NCBI RefSeq assembly: GCF_022346005.1
Contig: NZ_JAKRMY010000001.1
Location: forward strand, 186,001-250,000
From: Corynebacterium sp. ACRPS
Lineage (GTDB): Bacteria; Actinomycetota; Actinomycetes; Mycobacteriales; Mycobacteriaceae
Length of the DNA: 64,000 nt
Direction of reading: 5' to 3'
Part shown: piece by piece, positions 53,315 through 62,819 of the stretch
Position numbering within the stretch: position 1 is the first letter of the stretch
Layout of the letters: every line of letters begins with the position of its first letter
Notes under the pieces: model-generated
Seen by the model: only the letters and a program-made list of their open reading frames with translations
Databases searched by the model: none
What the model was told of the DNA's origin: nothing
Position numbers and translations under genes: made by a program

Positions 53315-54715
53315 ATGACCGAATACCGTACCGAACATGACACTATGGGCGAGGTTAAAGTTCCCGCTGATGCCCTGTGGCGCGCACAGACCCAGCGCGC
53401 GGTAAACAATTTCCCTATTTCCGGCCGCGGCTTGGAAGATGCGCAGATTCGTGCGCTTGGCCTGCTCAAGGCTGCATGCGCACAGGTCAACAAGGACTCC
53501 GGCAGCCTGGATGCAGAAAAGGCAGACGCCATTATCGCCGCCGCACAGGAAATCGCGGATGGCAAGCACAACGATGCCTTCCCCATCGACGTATTCCAGA
53601 CCGGCTCCGGCACCTCTTCCAATATGAACACCAACGAGGTCATCGCCTCCTTGGTGCATAAGCAGGGCGTAGAGGTTCACCCGAACGATGACGTCAACAT
53701 GGGCCAGTCCTCCAATGACACCTTCCCCACCGCCACCCACGTGGCGGCTACGGAAGCGGCTGTCAATGACCTCATTCCGGGCCTAAAGGTCCTGCACGAG
53801 TCCTTGACTAAGAAGGCGAAGGAATTCGCGGACGTCGTCAAGGCCGGGCGCACCCACCTCATGGACGCCACCCCAATCACCTTGGGCCAGGAGTTCAGCG
53901 GCTACGCCCGCCAGGTGGAGCTCGGCATCGAGCGCATCGAGGCTACCCTCCCGCGCTTGGGAGAGCTCGCCATCGGTGGTACCGCCACCGGCACCGGCCT
54001 GAATACCTCCGCTGATTTCGGCGGCAAGGTGACCGAGGAGCTCAAGAAGCTCACCGGCGTTGAGAACCTGAAGGAAGCAGAAAACCACTTCGAGGCACAG
54101 GCTAACCGCGACGGCCTCGTAGAATTTTCCGGCGCCATGCGCTCGGTGGCCGTATCCTTCAACAAGATTGCCAATGACCTGCGTATGCTGGGCTCCGGCC
54201 CACTGACCGGCCTGGCAGAAATCCACCTGAAGGACCTGCAGCCTGGTTCCTCCATCATGCCGGGCAAGGTCAACCCGGTTATCCCTGAGGCGGTTACCAT
54301 GGTGGCCGGCCAAGTTGTGGGCAATGACGCAGCCGTTGCCTTCGGCGGCGCGCAGGGACAGTTCGAGCTCAACGTCTTCATCCCGATGATGGCGCGCAAC
54401 GTGCTCGAGTCCGCTCGCCTGCTGGCCAACTCCGCCCGCGTCTTTGCTGAGAAGTGCGTCGACCACATCGAGGCCAACGAGGAGCGAATGAAGCACTTCG
54501 CGGAGTCCTCCACCTCCATCGTGACCCCGCTGAACTCCGCCATCGGCTACGAGAATGCCGCCAAGGCCGCAAAACACGCCCTCAATGAGAAGATCACCGT
54601 CCGCCAGGCCGTAATCGACTTGGGCTTTGTTGACGGCGAGAACCTCACCGAGGAAGAGCTGGACAAGCGCTTGGACGTATTGAGCATGACCAACCGCGAG
54701 CGCGACAATATCTAA
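53315..54715 (+). CDS. fumC: Class II fumarate hydratase
   Basis: A 466-residue enzyme of the aspartase/fumarase superfamily with [16 protein letters not shown] (near residue 95), the catalytic His region [17 protein letters not shown] (near 180) and signature [15 protein letters not shown] (near 311). It interconverts fumarate and malate in the TCA cycle. The ATG has a CGAGGTGAT site. A CATACT -10-like element lies about 45 bases upstream, within an imperfect inverted repeat spanning 53210-53287. Confidence 0.96.
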   Translation: MTEYRTEHDTMGEVKVPADALWRAQTQRAVNNFPISGRGLEDAQIRALGLLKAACAQVNKDSGSLDAEKADAIIAAAQEIADGKHNDAFPIDVFQTGSGTSSNMNTNEVIASLVHKQGVEVHPNDDVNMGQSSNDTFPTATHVAATEAAVNDLIPGLKVLHESLTKKAKEFADVVKAGRTHLMDATPITLGQEFSGYARQVELGIERIEATLPRLGELAIGGTATGTGLNTSADFGGKVTEELKKLTGVENLKEAENHFEAQANRDGLVEFSGAMRSVAVSFNKIANDLRMLGSGPLTGLAEIHLKDLQPGSSIMPGKVNPVIPEAVTMVAGQVVGNDAAVAFGGAQGQFELNVFIPMMARNVLESARLLANSARVFAEKCVDHIEANEERMKHFAESSTSIVTPLNSAIGYENAAKAAKHALNEKITVRQAVIDLGFVDGENLTEEELDKRLDVLSMTNRERDNI

Positions 54716-54737
54716 CCTCAGCCGCCTTTAGCGCTGC

Positions 54738-54773
54738 AACCCCGCTCGGAAATCGCTTCTGAGCGGGGTTTTG
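54738..54773 (+). terminator. Rho-independent terminator of fumC
   Basis: A perfect 10-bp stem AACCCCGCTC / GAGCGGGGTT with a 13-base loop runs into TTTTGC. Confidence 0.9.
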
Positions 54774-54889
54774 CATGCCCGGGAACATGACCGGGTACGG
54801 GAAGTGCGCGCAAAGAAAAGGGGCATCGGCAAGCACATGCCGTGACTTGCGCCATAAATTCAGCGTACACATCTACAAAATCACTCATT

Positions 54890-54938
54890 TTGCACTTGGT
54901 GCAAGTTTGCACCGAGTGTAAAGTTGCATTCTGTGCAA
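54890..54938 (+). promoter_or_regulatory. Three phased operators over a leaderless promoter (TetR/MFS operon)
   Basis: Three 15-bp palindromes of form TTGCAY-N3-GTGYAA lie at 54890-54904, 54907-54921 and 54924-54938, each exactly 17 bases after the last. They overlap a TTGGTG / TAAAGT -35/-10 pair with 17-bp spacing (54896-54901, 54919-54924) and the GTG start at 54933. Binding of the TetR protein here would block its own transcription. The promoter call is inferred. Confidence 0.75.
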
Positions 54939-55556
54939 GAAGAACTATCACTACGCGAGCAGAAACGCCTAGAAACACGGCTACGCATTGAGGATGCCGC
55001 CACCGAACTGGTGGATAAGCATTCCTTTGGCGAGGTCACTATTGAAGAGATCTGCGAACTAGCCGGTATTTCTCGGCGCACATTTTTTAATTATTTCGAT
55101 TCGAAGGAATCCGCCGTGCTCGGGGCACCAAGCGCTGACTTCACCGCGGAAATGCGCGAGTATTTCCTCCACGAGCCCACCACCAACATCATGGAGCTCG
55201 TCCTTAACCTGGTGGAGCAGCACATGGAGGGCCATCACGTTAATCCCACGATTCGGGAGCGACGCAAGCGCATTGCTAATGACCCGGAGGCGGCCGCCGC
55301 CTCCATTAGTCGCAAGCGGGCGAAATCCATCGAGCTTATTGGACTCATTGAGGAGCGCCTTGACCGGGAACCGGAACTGCGCATCCTGGAGGGTCATTCC
55401 ACGGCAACGGAGGCCATGGTCATCGCCGGTGTGGTCCGCGAGGCCCTGTGGCTTTCCATCGCCGCCCCCGATAGCGATTGCAGCGACGCCCTGAGTTCGC
55501 GTCTGAATGATTCACTGACTTTGATTAATGATGTTATGAAAGGAATCCGATGGTAG
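54933..55556 (+). CDS. TetR-family repressor
   Basis: A 207-residue regulator with a TetR HTH (EQKRLETRLRIEDAATELVDKHSFGEVTIEEICELAGISRRTFFNYFDSKESAV; the helix-turn-helix ends in the typical FFNYFDSKE). The ligand-binding helices from residue 60 onward are unlike known families. The GTG at 54933 would be leaderless given the -10 at 54919; a TTG at 54924 is an alternative. Its stop overlaps the start of the efflux gene by 7 bases, so it most likely regulates that transporter in response to an exported compound. Confidence 0.88.
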   Translation: MQEELSLREQKRLETRLRIEDAATELVDKHSFGEVTIEEICELAGISRRTFFNYFDSKESAVLGAPSADFTAEMREYFLHEPTTNIMELVLNLVEQHMEGHHVNPTIRERRKRIANDPEAAAASISRKRAKSIELIGLIEERLDREPELRILEGHSTATEAMVIAGVVREALWLSIAAPDSDCSDALSSRLNDSLTLINDVMKGIRW

Positions 55557-57118
55557 ATACAGTCGAAAAGGCTCCTGCGCAGGGCCAGTCGCGGGCGGAT
55601 AACCTGGGGCTCATCTTCTCTGCGCTGGTGCTCACCATGTTGATGAGCTCGCTGGGCCAGATGATTTTCTCTTCCGCTTTGCCAACGATTGTTGGTGAGC
55701 TTGGCGGCGTTGACCACATGAGCTGGGTCATCTCCGCATTCCTGGTCACCATGACCATCGCCATGCCGATTTCCGGCAAGCTGGGTGACATGCTGGGCCG
55801 CAAGTGGCTCTACATTGGCGGCATCGCCGTCTTCGTCGTGGGCTCCGCCATCGGCGGTTTCGCCGATTCCATGACGGTGCTCATCATCGCCCGCGCCGTG
55901 CAAGGCTTCGGCGCCGGGTTCATGATGATCTCCTCGCAGTCCATCATCGCCGAGGTCACCTCCTCCCGCGAGCGTGGCAAGTTCATGGGCATTATGGGCG
56001 GTGTCTTCGGCCTGTCCTCCGTCCTTGGCCCCGTCTTGGGCGGCTGGTTTACTGATGGCCCCGGCTGGCGCTGGGGCATGTGGATGAATATCCCGCTCGG
56101 CCTGCTGGCCATGGTGGTCTGCATCCTGGTGCTCAACCTGCGCGTGGGCCAGGCCGATATGAAGCGCTTTGACTGGCTCGGCGCCACCTTCATCGCCATT
56201 ACCACCGCTTCCCTAATCCTCATGACCACCTGGGGCGGCACCGAGTACGACTGGGATTCCTCCATGATCCTCACCCTCGGCGCCATCACCCTCGTCGGCG
56301 CGATCATTACCACCATCGTGGAATTGCGCGCTGCCGAGCCGCTCATCCCGGTTCGCCTCTTCAAGAACCGCAACATGGCCCTAACCACCCTGTCCGGCGT
56401 CATCTTGGGTCTGGCCATGTTCGGCGTGCTGGGCTATATGCCCACCTACCTGCAGATGGTCCACACCCTATCGCCCACCAACGCTGGCCTGATGATGATT
56501 CCAATGATGGTTGGCCTTATCGGCACCTCCACCGGAGTTGGCTTCATCATCGCCCGCACCGGCCGCTACAAGATCTACCCCCTCATCGGCCTAGCCATTA
56601 CCGCAGGCGCCCTGTTCTGGATGTCCCGCCTCTCGGTAGACACCTCGCTCACACAGCTCGGCTTCGAGTTCCTCGCCTTCGGCATCGGCCTGGGCATGGT
56701 CATGCAGGTGCTCGTGCTCATCGTCCAGAACTCTTTCCCACTGTCTCAGGTGGGCACGGCCACCGCGGCGAATAACTTCTTCCGCCAGATCGGTTCTGCC
56801 CTGGGCGCTTCCCTGGTCGGTTCCATGTTCATCAACAACATGCAGGATGAGATGGCCAACCGCCTGCCGCGGGCCATCCAGCAGCTGGGCCCCGAGGGCG
56901 CGGCCTATGCTGAAAAGTTTAATAACGCCAATGGCAATGCCAATAGCCTCACCCCGGATATGGTTTCTTCCCTGCCAGAGCCCCTCGAGCAGGCGATCCT
57001 CAATTCCTATAACGATGGCCTCACCCCGGTCATCGCGCTGATGGTCCCGCTCGTCATCATCGCCCTGATCGTCCTGCTTCCCCTGCGCGAAGAGCGCCTG
57101 AAGGAGACGATCGATTAG
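55550..57118 (+). CDS. MFS drug efflux transporter, DHA2 (14-helix) type
   Basis: A 522-residue proton antiporter with about 14 membrane helices. Motifs: ALPTIVGELGGVDHMSWVISAFLV (helices 1-2 region), motif A-like GKLGDMLGRKWLYIGG (near 68), and motif C GIMGGVFGLSSVLGPVLGG (near 142-160). This is the QacA/EmrB class of multidrug exporters. It is co-transcribed with the preceding TetR gene. An export function against toxic organic compounds is likely; the actual substrate is unknown. Confidence 0.92.
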   Translation: MVDTVEKAPAQGQSRADNLGLIFSALVLTMLMSSLGQMIFSSALPTIVGELGGVDHMSWVISAFLVTMTIAMPISGKLGDMLGRKWLYIGGIAVFVVGSAIGGFADSMTVLIIARAVQGFGAGFMMISSQSIIAEVTSSRERGKFMGIMGGVFGLSSVLGPVLGGWFTDGPGWRWGMWMNIPLGLLAMVVCILVLNLRVGQADMKRFDWLGATFIAITTASLILMTTWGGTEYDWDSSMILTLGAITLVGAIITTIVELRAAEPLIPVRLFKNRNMALTTLSGVILGLAMFGVLGYMPTYLQMVHTLSPTNAGLMMIPMMVGLIGTSTGVGFIIARTGRYKIYPLIGLAITAGALFWMSRLSVDTSLTQLGFEFLAFGIGLGMVMQVLVLIVQNSFPLSQVGTATAANNFFRQIGSALGASLVGSMFINNMQDEMANRLPRAIQQLGPEGAAYAEKFNNANGNANSLTPDMVSSLPEPLEQAILNSYNDGLTPVIALMVPLVIIALIVLLPLREERLKETID

Positions 57119-57220
57119 GGGAGCTGCATGCGCTGCGCGATAGCCTGCTGCTTGCCGATGCCCCCATCGAGTCCGCCCTCGGCTACCCACCCGGCGGCCT
57201 CGCGAAGTAGAAAACGACTA

Positions 57221-57270
57221 AAGGCCGTAGCGGCCGAGATTATTAATTCCCTCGGCATCGCTACGGCCTT
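57221..57270. terminator. Hairpin terminator between MFS and GNAT genes
   Basis: Nested stem AAGGCCGTAGC / GCTACGGCCTT with an inner CGGCCGAG / CCTCGG-like stem. The minus strand continues TAGTCGTTTTC, so it best serves the GNAT gene, while also separating the convergent efflux operon. Confidence 0.7.
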
Positions 57271-57293
57271 CGTGGTTACTAGGCACAGTGTAT

Positions 57294-57863
57294 TTAGCGG
57301 TTCTTTTCCTCCGGCTTGGGGAGCAGGAGCTCGTAGACATCGGTATCGCGCCACTGACCGGCCAACTCGCCATAGGTCATCTTGGCCATGTGGGAGTAGG
57401 TGCCGACCTTTTCAAAGCCGCGGGACTTGTGCAGGCCCGCAGAGCCTTCATTTTCCGGGAAAATCCAGGAGTGGATGGCCCACTTGTGCAGATCCTTGCA
57501 CACCTCAATGAGGCAATCGAGCAAGGCCCCGGCGATGCCACGGCCTTGGGCATCAGATCCCAAGTAGATGGAATCCTCCACCACGCCGTGGAAGACGGTG
57601 CGCGATGAAATCGGGGCGGCCGAAACCCACCCCAATACCTTGGAATCATCGTCCGCCTCAACGGCTACGTGCACCGAAGCCATGATTTTGGAGTTCGTAA
57701 ACTCCTCATAGGTCAAGGAACGGGTCTCATAGGTGGCATGGCCGGTTTGCAGGCCCTGCTCGTAGATCTCCCGCATCTGCGGGTAATCGGCCGACGTGAA
57801 AGGCCGGATACGGAAATCCTTTTTCTTTTCGTCCGCAGACGTCTGCTTGGCGTTCTCGCTCAT
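57294..57863 (-). CDS. GNAT acetyltransferase (phosphinothricin acetyltransferase-like)
   Basis: A 189-residue N-acetyltransferase. FRIRPFTSADYPQMREIYEQGLQTGHATYE (around residue 17) and VHGVVEDSIYLGSDAQGRGIAGALLD with the acetyl-CoA loop Q/R-x-x-G-x-G/A match PAT-type GNATs. SWIFPENEGSAGLHKSRGFEKVG is the usual end motif. The family acetylates L-phosphinothricin, methionine sulfoximine or related amino acids. The start is taken at the ATG at 57863. Confidence 0.85.
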   Translation of the reverse strand: MSENAKQTSADEKKKDFRIRPFTSADYPQMREIYEQGLQTGHATYETRSLTYEEFTNSKIMASVHVAVEADDDSKVLGWVSAAPISSRTVFHGVVEDSIYLGSDAQGRGIAGALLDCLIEVCKDLHKWAIHSWIFPENEGSAGLHKSRGFEKVGTYSHMAKMTYGELAGQWRDTDVYELLLPKPEEKNR

Positions 57864-57949
57864 AGGCACCATTATTACTGGTCTTAGGTGATTTTTGCCA
57901 TATAAATTTGATTAAATTCGCTGTCTGCGAACACGCTTTCATCTCTCCC

Positions 57950-59314
57950 TTAATCATTGCCCTCCAATAGATCCGTTACTAGCTCCGCAATGGCAGAGCG
58001 CTCCGATCGCTGAAGGGTAATGTGCGAGAAAAGCTCATGGCCCTTGAGCTTTTCGATGACCGCCTGTACCCCATCGTGGCGGCCCACCCGCAGGTTATCG
58101 CGCTGGGCAACGTCATGGGTGAGCACTACTCGCGAGCCTTCCCCCAAGCGCGAGAGCACGGTAAGCAAAACATTGCGCTCCAGCGACTGCGCCTCGTCCA
58201 CGATAACGAAGGCATCGTGCAAAGAACGGCCGCGAATATGGGTTAGGGGCAGGACCTCGATGAGCCCGCGTTCGTGGATCTCCTCCAGCACGTTGTCAGA
58301 GACTAAGCCTTCCAAGGTGTCATAGACCGCTTGGGCCCACGGGTTCATCTTCTCTGACTCAGAGCCCGGCAGGTAACCCAGCGACTGCCCGCCGACGGCG
58401 TACATCGGCCGAAAGACCACGATGCGGCGATGTTCACCGCGCTCTAAGACCGCCTCCAAGCCGGCGCATAAGGCCAGCGCGGATTTGCCGGTGCCTGCCC
58501 TACCACCGATGGACACGATGCCGACTTCCGGATCCAACAGGAGATCGAGGGCGATGCGCTGTTCCGCCGAACGCCCCTGCAGGCCAAAGGCATTTCGATC
58601 GCCGCGCACCAGGCGCACCGCCCCGTCCGGCAGAATGCGGCCCAGGGCAGATTGCGCGCCGCCGACCAAGGTGATGCCGCAGTGCACCGGCAAGTCTTCC
58701 ACTGGGGTGTCATCGTCCGTGACGACCCCATCGAGCAGCACTTCCCCATCGCTGTAGAGGGCATCGATGACATCCGTGGTGGTATAGGCGGTGGCCATAC
58801 CGGAGTACCCGGTCAAAATGACGTCCTGAGCGTGATATTCATCGGCCTGCACGCCCACGGCGCCAGCCTTAACGCGCAGCGGCACGTCCTTGGTAACAAG
58901 AACCGTGTCCTTGCCTTCGTGTGCCAGGTTCAAGGCGCAGGCCAAGATGCGGTGGTCTCCTTCCGGCCCGCGGAATGCGGCCGGCAAGAGCGATTGGTCT
59001 TGGTGGTTGAGCTCTACCCGCAAGGTACCGCCGTCCACGTTGACCGGAACGGGCTGGTCGAGCGCCTCATAGGTAGCGCGCAGCTCTTCCAAAAAGCGAA
59101 GAGCTTGGCGGGCGAACCAGCCAAGCTCTGGGTGATGACGTTTTCCTTCCAATTCAGAGATAACCACGACGGGAAGGACGACCTCGTGTTCGGCAAATTT
59201 TCGCAGCGCCCACGGGTCAGATAATAAAACCGAGGTATCAAGCACGTAGGTCTTGGTAGCGACGTCATTTTCCGTGGTGCCTAGTGCAGTAGAAAGTACA
59301 GAGGGGCGAGTCAT
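57950..59314 (-). CDS. PhoH2: PIN-domain RNase fused to PhoH ATPase
   Basis: A 454-residue protein. The N-terminal PIN domain ([19 protein letters not shown], then acidic residues in SELEGKRHH and [10 protein letters not shown]) precedes a PhoH ATPase domain with Walker [16 protein letters not shown] (near 275) and Walker [11 protein letters not shown] (near 373). Mycobacterial PhoH2 (Rv1095) is an RNA helicase/ribonuclease. The antitoxin-like upstream gene reported in mycobacteria was not found. Instead there is a 236-base leader region with potential hairpins. Confidence 0.9.
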   Translation of the reverse strand: MTRPSVLSTALGTTENDVATKTYVLDTSVLLSDPWALRKFAEHEVVLPVVVISELEGKRHHPELGWFARQALRFLEELRATYEALDQPVPVNVDGGTLRVELNHQDQSLLPAAFRGPEGDHRILACALNLAHEGKDTVLVTKDVPLRVKAGAVGVQADEYHAQDVILTGYSGMATAYTTTDVIDALYSDGEVLLDGVVTDDDTPVEDLPVHCGITLVGGAQSALGRILPDGAVRLVRGDRNAFGLQGRSAEQRIALDLLLDPEVGIVSIGGRAGTGKSALALCAGLEAVLERGEHRRIVVFRPMYAVGGQSLGYLPGSESEKMNPWAQAVYDTLEGLVSDNVLEEIHERGLIEVLPLTHIRGRSLHDAFVIVDEAQSLERNVLLTVLSRLGEGSRVVLTHDVAQRDNLRVGRHDGVQAVIEKLKGHELFSHITLQRSERSAIAELVTDLLEGND

Positions 59315-59461
59315 GATGGCAGGAATCTTCCTTTGTAAAGCGGTAGAAAGCTGTTCTTCCTTGTCTGCCCCCTAGAGCCGCTAGTGCTGCGAACTCTTAG
59401 GGGCTGCCACCCAACCTAAGCACCCAAGGTTGAAATCACATGGGTGGAAGATGAACTTTAA
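59315..59461 (-). other. Leader region of phoH2 with potential RNA hairpins
   Basis: On the minus strand CACCCA and TGGGTG can pair around 59420-59445, and CCCCTAAGAG can pair with CTCTAGGGGG around 59370-59400 over a 16-base loop. No known riboswitch consensus is recognised and no open frame with a ribosome-binding site is seen. It may be only promoter and untranslated leader. Confidence 0.3.
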
Positions 59462-59498
59462 GAAAACGACAGATCCCTGCGGGAAAGCCGCAGGGATC
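59462..59498 (-). terminator. Rho-independent terminator of the LGFP lipoprotein gene
   Basis: A perfect 11-bp stem GATCCCTGCGG / CCGCAGGGATC with a 5-base loop is followed on the minus strand by TGTCGTTTTC. Confidence 0.85.
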
Positions 59499-59550
59499 GT
59501 GGCGAGAGGTAATCGACGCGCCGCGTGGGCAGGGCGCCGACTTTTAGCTT

Positions 59551-60159
59551 TTAGGCGTTGATATCGGCCGCGAAGGTGCCGTCTTCACCCTCAGTCCAGG
59601 AGATGGTGCCGTTGCTAAACTCCTGGGTCCAGCCGTTCGCCTCGACTGCGTCAGCCTCTGGCTTGGTAGGCAGGCCAACGGAGGAAGCGAGTCCGCCCTC
59701 GTTTACCCAGGTTTCAGCAATCTTGCCGATGACCGGCTGCGCACCAGTCTCCTCAGAGTATGCCAAGTACTTGCCACCCTCGAAGGTAGCCAGGGTGCCT
59801 TCATCGGAGGACTCTATGCTCTGCACGTCGCCCCACTCGGCCTGCTTTTCCTCGATGGCAGCTGCAAGATCAGCGGGAACTTCTTCTTCGCCATGTGCAG
59901 TGGTGATGGTCTGGGTTTCGCCCTTGGCGCCCTCTGCATCACCGTCCTTGGAGCCGGTTGCCTCTTCGGCGGCGGAACCAGCGGCGTCGGTGGCATCGGA
60001 TGCGGCAGAGCCGGCAGCATCCGAGGCGTCTGCGGCTACGGAGCCAGCGCTATCCTTAGCGTCATCGGCGGCGTCCTCTGCGTCCGAGCATGCAACGAGA
60101 GCAACGGAAAGGGTTGCGGCCGCGAAGCCACCTGCAATACGACGAGTCATCTTGCGCAT
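59551..60159 (-). CDS. LGFP-repeat lipoprotein
   Basis: A 202-residue protein with a lipoprotein signal (RRIAGGFAAATLSVALVAC, Cys at about 24) and an Asp/Ala/Ser-rich linker of about 55 residues. One LGFP-type domain follows: KYLAYSEETGAQPVIGKIAE, WVNEGGLASSVGLPTKPE, EFSNGTISW. LGFP repeats occur in corynebacterial mycolyltransferases and are thought to bind the cell wall. The ATG at 60159 follows AAAGGTAGATCC; a second ATG at 60150 is possible. It probably sits on the outer face of the membrane. Confidence 0.85.
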   Translation of the reverse strand: MRKMTRRIAGGFAAATLSVALVACSDAEDAADDAKDSAGSVAADASDAAGSAASDATDAAGSAAEEATGSKDGDAEGAKGETQTITTAHGEEEVPADLAAAIEEKQAEWGDVQSIESSDEGTLATFEGGKYLAYSEETGAQPVIGKIAETWVNEGGLASSVGLPTKPEADAVEANGWTQEFSNGTISWTEGEDGTFAADINA

Positions 60160-60305
60160 TTCTGGATCTACCTTTCGATTTTCAGCTGAAAAATTAGTTC
60201 GTTGTAGGTTTAAGCCGCCATTGTGGCGAGCGCAGCCAACGGTATACCCCAAATGCACTTCCTTGCCACCGTGTGCAACGGGGTTAGCGCGGATCAACCC
60301 TCATA

Positions 60306-60980
60306 TCATCGTCGTTTGCGCTGCTTAGGGCACTTCTTTTGTTTCTGTAACGGATTTTTAACAATCCTTCGAGACTGTTTGGCTTTAGCTTTTTCACGGG
60401 CGGTGCGCTTCGGCTTTTCCTGCCTGGAGGAGCGAGCGGTGCGGCCCTTAGCGATGCCCACAAAGTCCTGGATGGCCTCGCCATCCTCCGCCTTCCGCCA
60501 AACCAAGGCAATTTCCGTCACCGGCACGCCGCTATCCTTGAGCGCGAGCGGAACCACCTGTTTCTTGCTGAGGATTTTTAATAGCGGCAGCGGTGCGATG
60601 GCGATGCCCACATTGGCCGCGACCACCTGCAGGGCCTCTCGTACGGCGGCGATATCGACCTCGCCGGCATCGGTGAGGCGGTAGTTGAGGTGCTCATCCG
60701 AGACATCGGCAAGCGCAAGCGCCTCACCCACCTCCGCATAGACCGAGTCTTTTGGAACCGCAAGGCCGGGGGCCTCCTCATAAAGGCGCACCACGTGGAA
60801 AGAGTCATCCACCCGCGGATCCGGCAGGCGCGTTAGCGCCAGATCCACGTGACCTGCGAGCAATTCTGCCATGCTGTCATCCGCATCGACGGTGGATAAA
60901 CCGCCGTGGGCAGTATTGTCCTGAAATCTCTGAAACCATTTTCCAGGTTCCGTACCGGTCACAAAGGCTAAGCGCAGCAT
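60306..60980 (-). CDS. LysR-type effector-binding domain protein without HTH, with basic tail
   Basis: A 224-residue protein. Residues 1-175 match the periplasmic-binding-like effector domain of LysR regulators (LRLAFVTGTEPGKWFQRFQ, MAELLAGHVDLALTRLP, VAANVGIAIAPLPLLKIL). The N-terminal winged-helix domain is absent. From about residue 180 it is an almost pure Lys/Arg/Gln tail ending KQRKRR. It starts with ATG 35 bases from the divergent DUF5997 gene. The tail could bind nucleic acid in place of the HTH. Confidence 0.75.
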   Translation of the reverse strand: MLRLAFVTGTEPGKWFQRFQDNTAHGGLSTVDADDSMAELLAGHVDLALTRLPDPRVDDSFHVVRLYEEAPGLAVPKDSVYAEVGEALALADVSDEHLNYRLTDAGEVDIAAVREALQVVAANVGIAIAPLPLLKILSKKQVVPLALKDSGVPVTEIALVWRKAEDGEAIQDFVGIAKGRTARSSRQEKPKRTAREKAKAKQSRRIVKNPLQKQKKCPKQRKRR

Positions 60981-61015
60981 GGAGCACAGTCTACTGAAAG
61001 TGCTACGGTTAAACC
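60981..61015. promoter_or_regulatory. Very short divergent promoter region, both genes probably leaderless
   Basis: Only 35 bases separate the two starts. TACGGT lies 7 bases before the GTG of the DUF5997 gene and TAGACT 8 bases before the ATG of the LysR-like gene on the other strand. Neither start has a ribosome-binding site. The two promoters must share one control region. Confidence 0.5.
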
Positions 61016-61420
61016 GTGAGTGAACAACATAACCAACAGCAACCGTCCGGTACCGCGATGCGCGCGCAGACCGCCGCTAAGAAGCTGAATATCTATCTGC
61101 CCGCCGCGCCTGAAGAATTTCAAAATAGCGCGGTCAGCCACGAGGAACTGCGTGAGCTGCAGCACAATCCCCCGCAGTGGCTGCAAACGCTGCGCCGCGA
61201 AGGCCCCCACCCCCGGCAAGAAGTTGCCCACAAACTGGGCATTTCCGTTACCGCGCTAAAGAAGAACGACATGGATAAGCCGCTGACCACCGCGGAAATC
61301 AGCGAGCTTTTGGAAAAGCAGCCGGAGTGGCTGCAGCAAGCCCGCGCCACGCTGGCGCAGGCTCGCGGCCACGACGTTCACAAGGACGCCGCAGAGGATG
61401 CTTTAGAAGATAAGGACTAA
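61016..61420 (+). CDS. DUF5997 protein
   Basis: A 134-residue protein conserved in actinobacteria. [59 protein letters not shown] is its recognisable core (given in words: a KKLxIYLPAxPEEF start and a helical PRxxVAxKLGIS region). The [19 protein letters not shown] stretch resembles a helix-turn-helix. A second helical part ([17 protein letters not shown]) follows. It is divergent from the LysR-like gene and overlaps the convergent glyA stop by 4 bases. Function unknown. Confidence 0.78.
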   Translation: MSEQHNQQQPSGTAMRAQTAAKKLNIYLPAAPEEFQNSAVSHEELRELQHNPPQWLQTLRREGPHPRQEVAHKLGISVTALKKNDMDKPLTTAEISELLEKQPEWLQQARATLAQARGHDVHKDAAEDALEDKD

Positions 61421-62700
61421 ACCAGCTTCCAGTCCTCGAGGCCCTCATACAGCGGGTAGTCCTCCGCGATCTTGTCGACGCGCCGGCGAAGTGCCTCGAC
61501 ATCGGCGTTATTGCCCTGCGCCAAGGCGGTACCGATGACATCGGCAACCTCGGTGAAGGCTTCCGCATCGAGGCCACGGGTGGCCAGGGCGGAGGTGCCG
61601 ATGCGCAGGCCCGAGGTGACCATCGGCGGACGAGGATCGTTCGGGACCGCATTGCGGTTGACGGTGATTCCTACCTGGTGCAGGAGGTCTTCTGCCTGCT
61701 GACCATCGAGCTGCGAGTTGCGCAGATCGACCAAGACGAGGTGGACATCGGTGCCGCCGGACACAACGTCCACGCCAGCTGCCTGAGTGTCTTCTGCCAA
61801 GAGGCGATCGGCCAGAATGCGGGCGCCCTCAAGGGTGCGCTCCTGCCGCTCCTTGAATTCCTCGCTGGCCGCAATCTTCATGGAAATGGCCTTTGCCGCC
61901 ACCGCGTGCATCAGCGGTCCACCCTGCTGACCCGGGAAGACGTTGGAGTTCAGCTTCTTTGCGTACTCCTGCTTGGCCAAGATCATGCCGGAGCGCGGAC
62001 CGCCCAAGGTCTTGTGCACGGTGGTGGAGACGATATCGGCGTGCTCGACAGGGTTCGGGTGCAGGCCCGCGGCAACCAAGCCCGCGAAGTGGGCCATATC
62101 AACCCACAGGTAAGCGCCCACCTCATCGGCGATTTCGCGGAAGGCCGCGAAATCCAGGGTGCGCGGGTAAGCGGACCAACCGCCGATGATAACCTTTGGC
62201 TTCTCCTTAAGTGCCTGCTCGCGCAGCTTATCCATGTCCACGCGCATGGTCTCTGGGTCCACGCCATAAGCTGCGACATCGTAAAGCTTGCCGGAGAAGT
62301 TCAGCTTCATGCCGTGGGTCAGGTGTCCACCGTGGGCCAAGGACAGGCCGAGGATCTTATCGCCCGGTTCCGCGATGCTGGACAGGACTGCGGCATTAGC
62401 CTGCGCGCCGGAGTGCGGCTGCACGTTGGCAAATTCCGCGTTGAAGAGCGCCTTCGCGCGGTCGCGGGCAAGATCCTCAACGACGTCGACGTGCTCGCAG
62501 CCGCCATAGTAACGACGCCCTGGGTAGCCCTCGGCGTACTTATTGGTCAGGACAGAGCCCTGTGCCTGCAAGACGGCGCGCGGCACGAAGTTTTCAGACG
62601 CGATCATTTCCAGGGTTTCGCGCTGGCGGGAAATTTCTCCCTGGATAGCACCGAAAACATCTGGGTCAAGATCGCGCAGGTCAGTATTAAAAGAAGCCAT
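61417..62700 (-). CDS. glyA: Serine hydroxymethyltransferase
   Basis: A 427-residue fold-type I PLP enzyme with [22 protein letters not shown] near the start, [12 protein letters not shown] and the PLP lysine in [18 protein letters not shown] (near residue 230). It converts serine and tetrahydrofolate to glycine and methylene-THF. The upstream region has TATGAT as a likely -10 element near 62750. Divergent from coaA. Confidence 0.96.
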   Translation of the reverse strand: MASFNTDLRDLDPDVFGAIQGEISRQRETLEMIASENFVPRAVLQAQGSVLTNKYAEGYPGRRYYGGCEHVDVVEDLARDRAKALFNAEFANVQPHSGAQANAAVLSSIAEPGDKILGLSLAHGGHLTHGMKLNFSGKLYDVAAYGVDPETMRVDMDKLREQALKEKPKVIIGGWSAYPRTLDFAAFREIADEVGAYLWVDMAHFAGLVAAGLHPNPVEHADIVSTTVHKTLGGPRSGMILAKQEYAKKLNSNVFPGQQGGPLMHAVAAKAISMKIAASEEFKERQERTLEGARILADRLLAEDTQAAGVDVVSGGTDVHLVLVDLRNSQLDGQQAEDLLHQVGITVNRNAVPNDPRPPMVTSGLRIGTSALATRGLDAEAFTEVADVIGTALAQGNNADVEALRRRVDKIAEDYPLYEGLEDWKLV

Positions 62701-62819
62701 AAAAGACTAGTCCTCTTCTCGGTAGGAAGCAGTATGAACTATTACATATCATAACCTTTCGGCTACCTTACAGGGGGCAAATTTTTCATTCCCTTATCGC
62801 CGCGTGCGACAATTAAGTT

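Noticed and set aside
59370..59445. 6C RNA or c-di-AMP (ydaO) riboswitch upstream of phoH2
   Set aside because: The required C-rich loops of 6C RNA and the conserved ydaO segments are absent; only generic hairpins remain.
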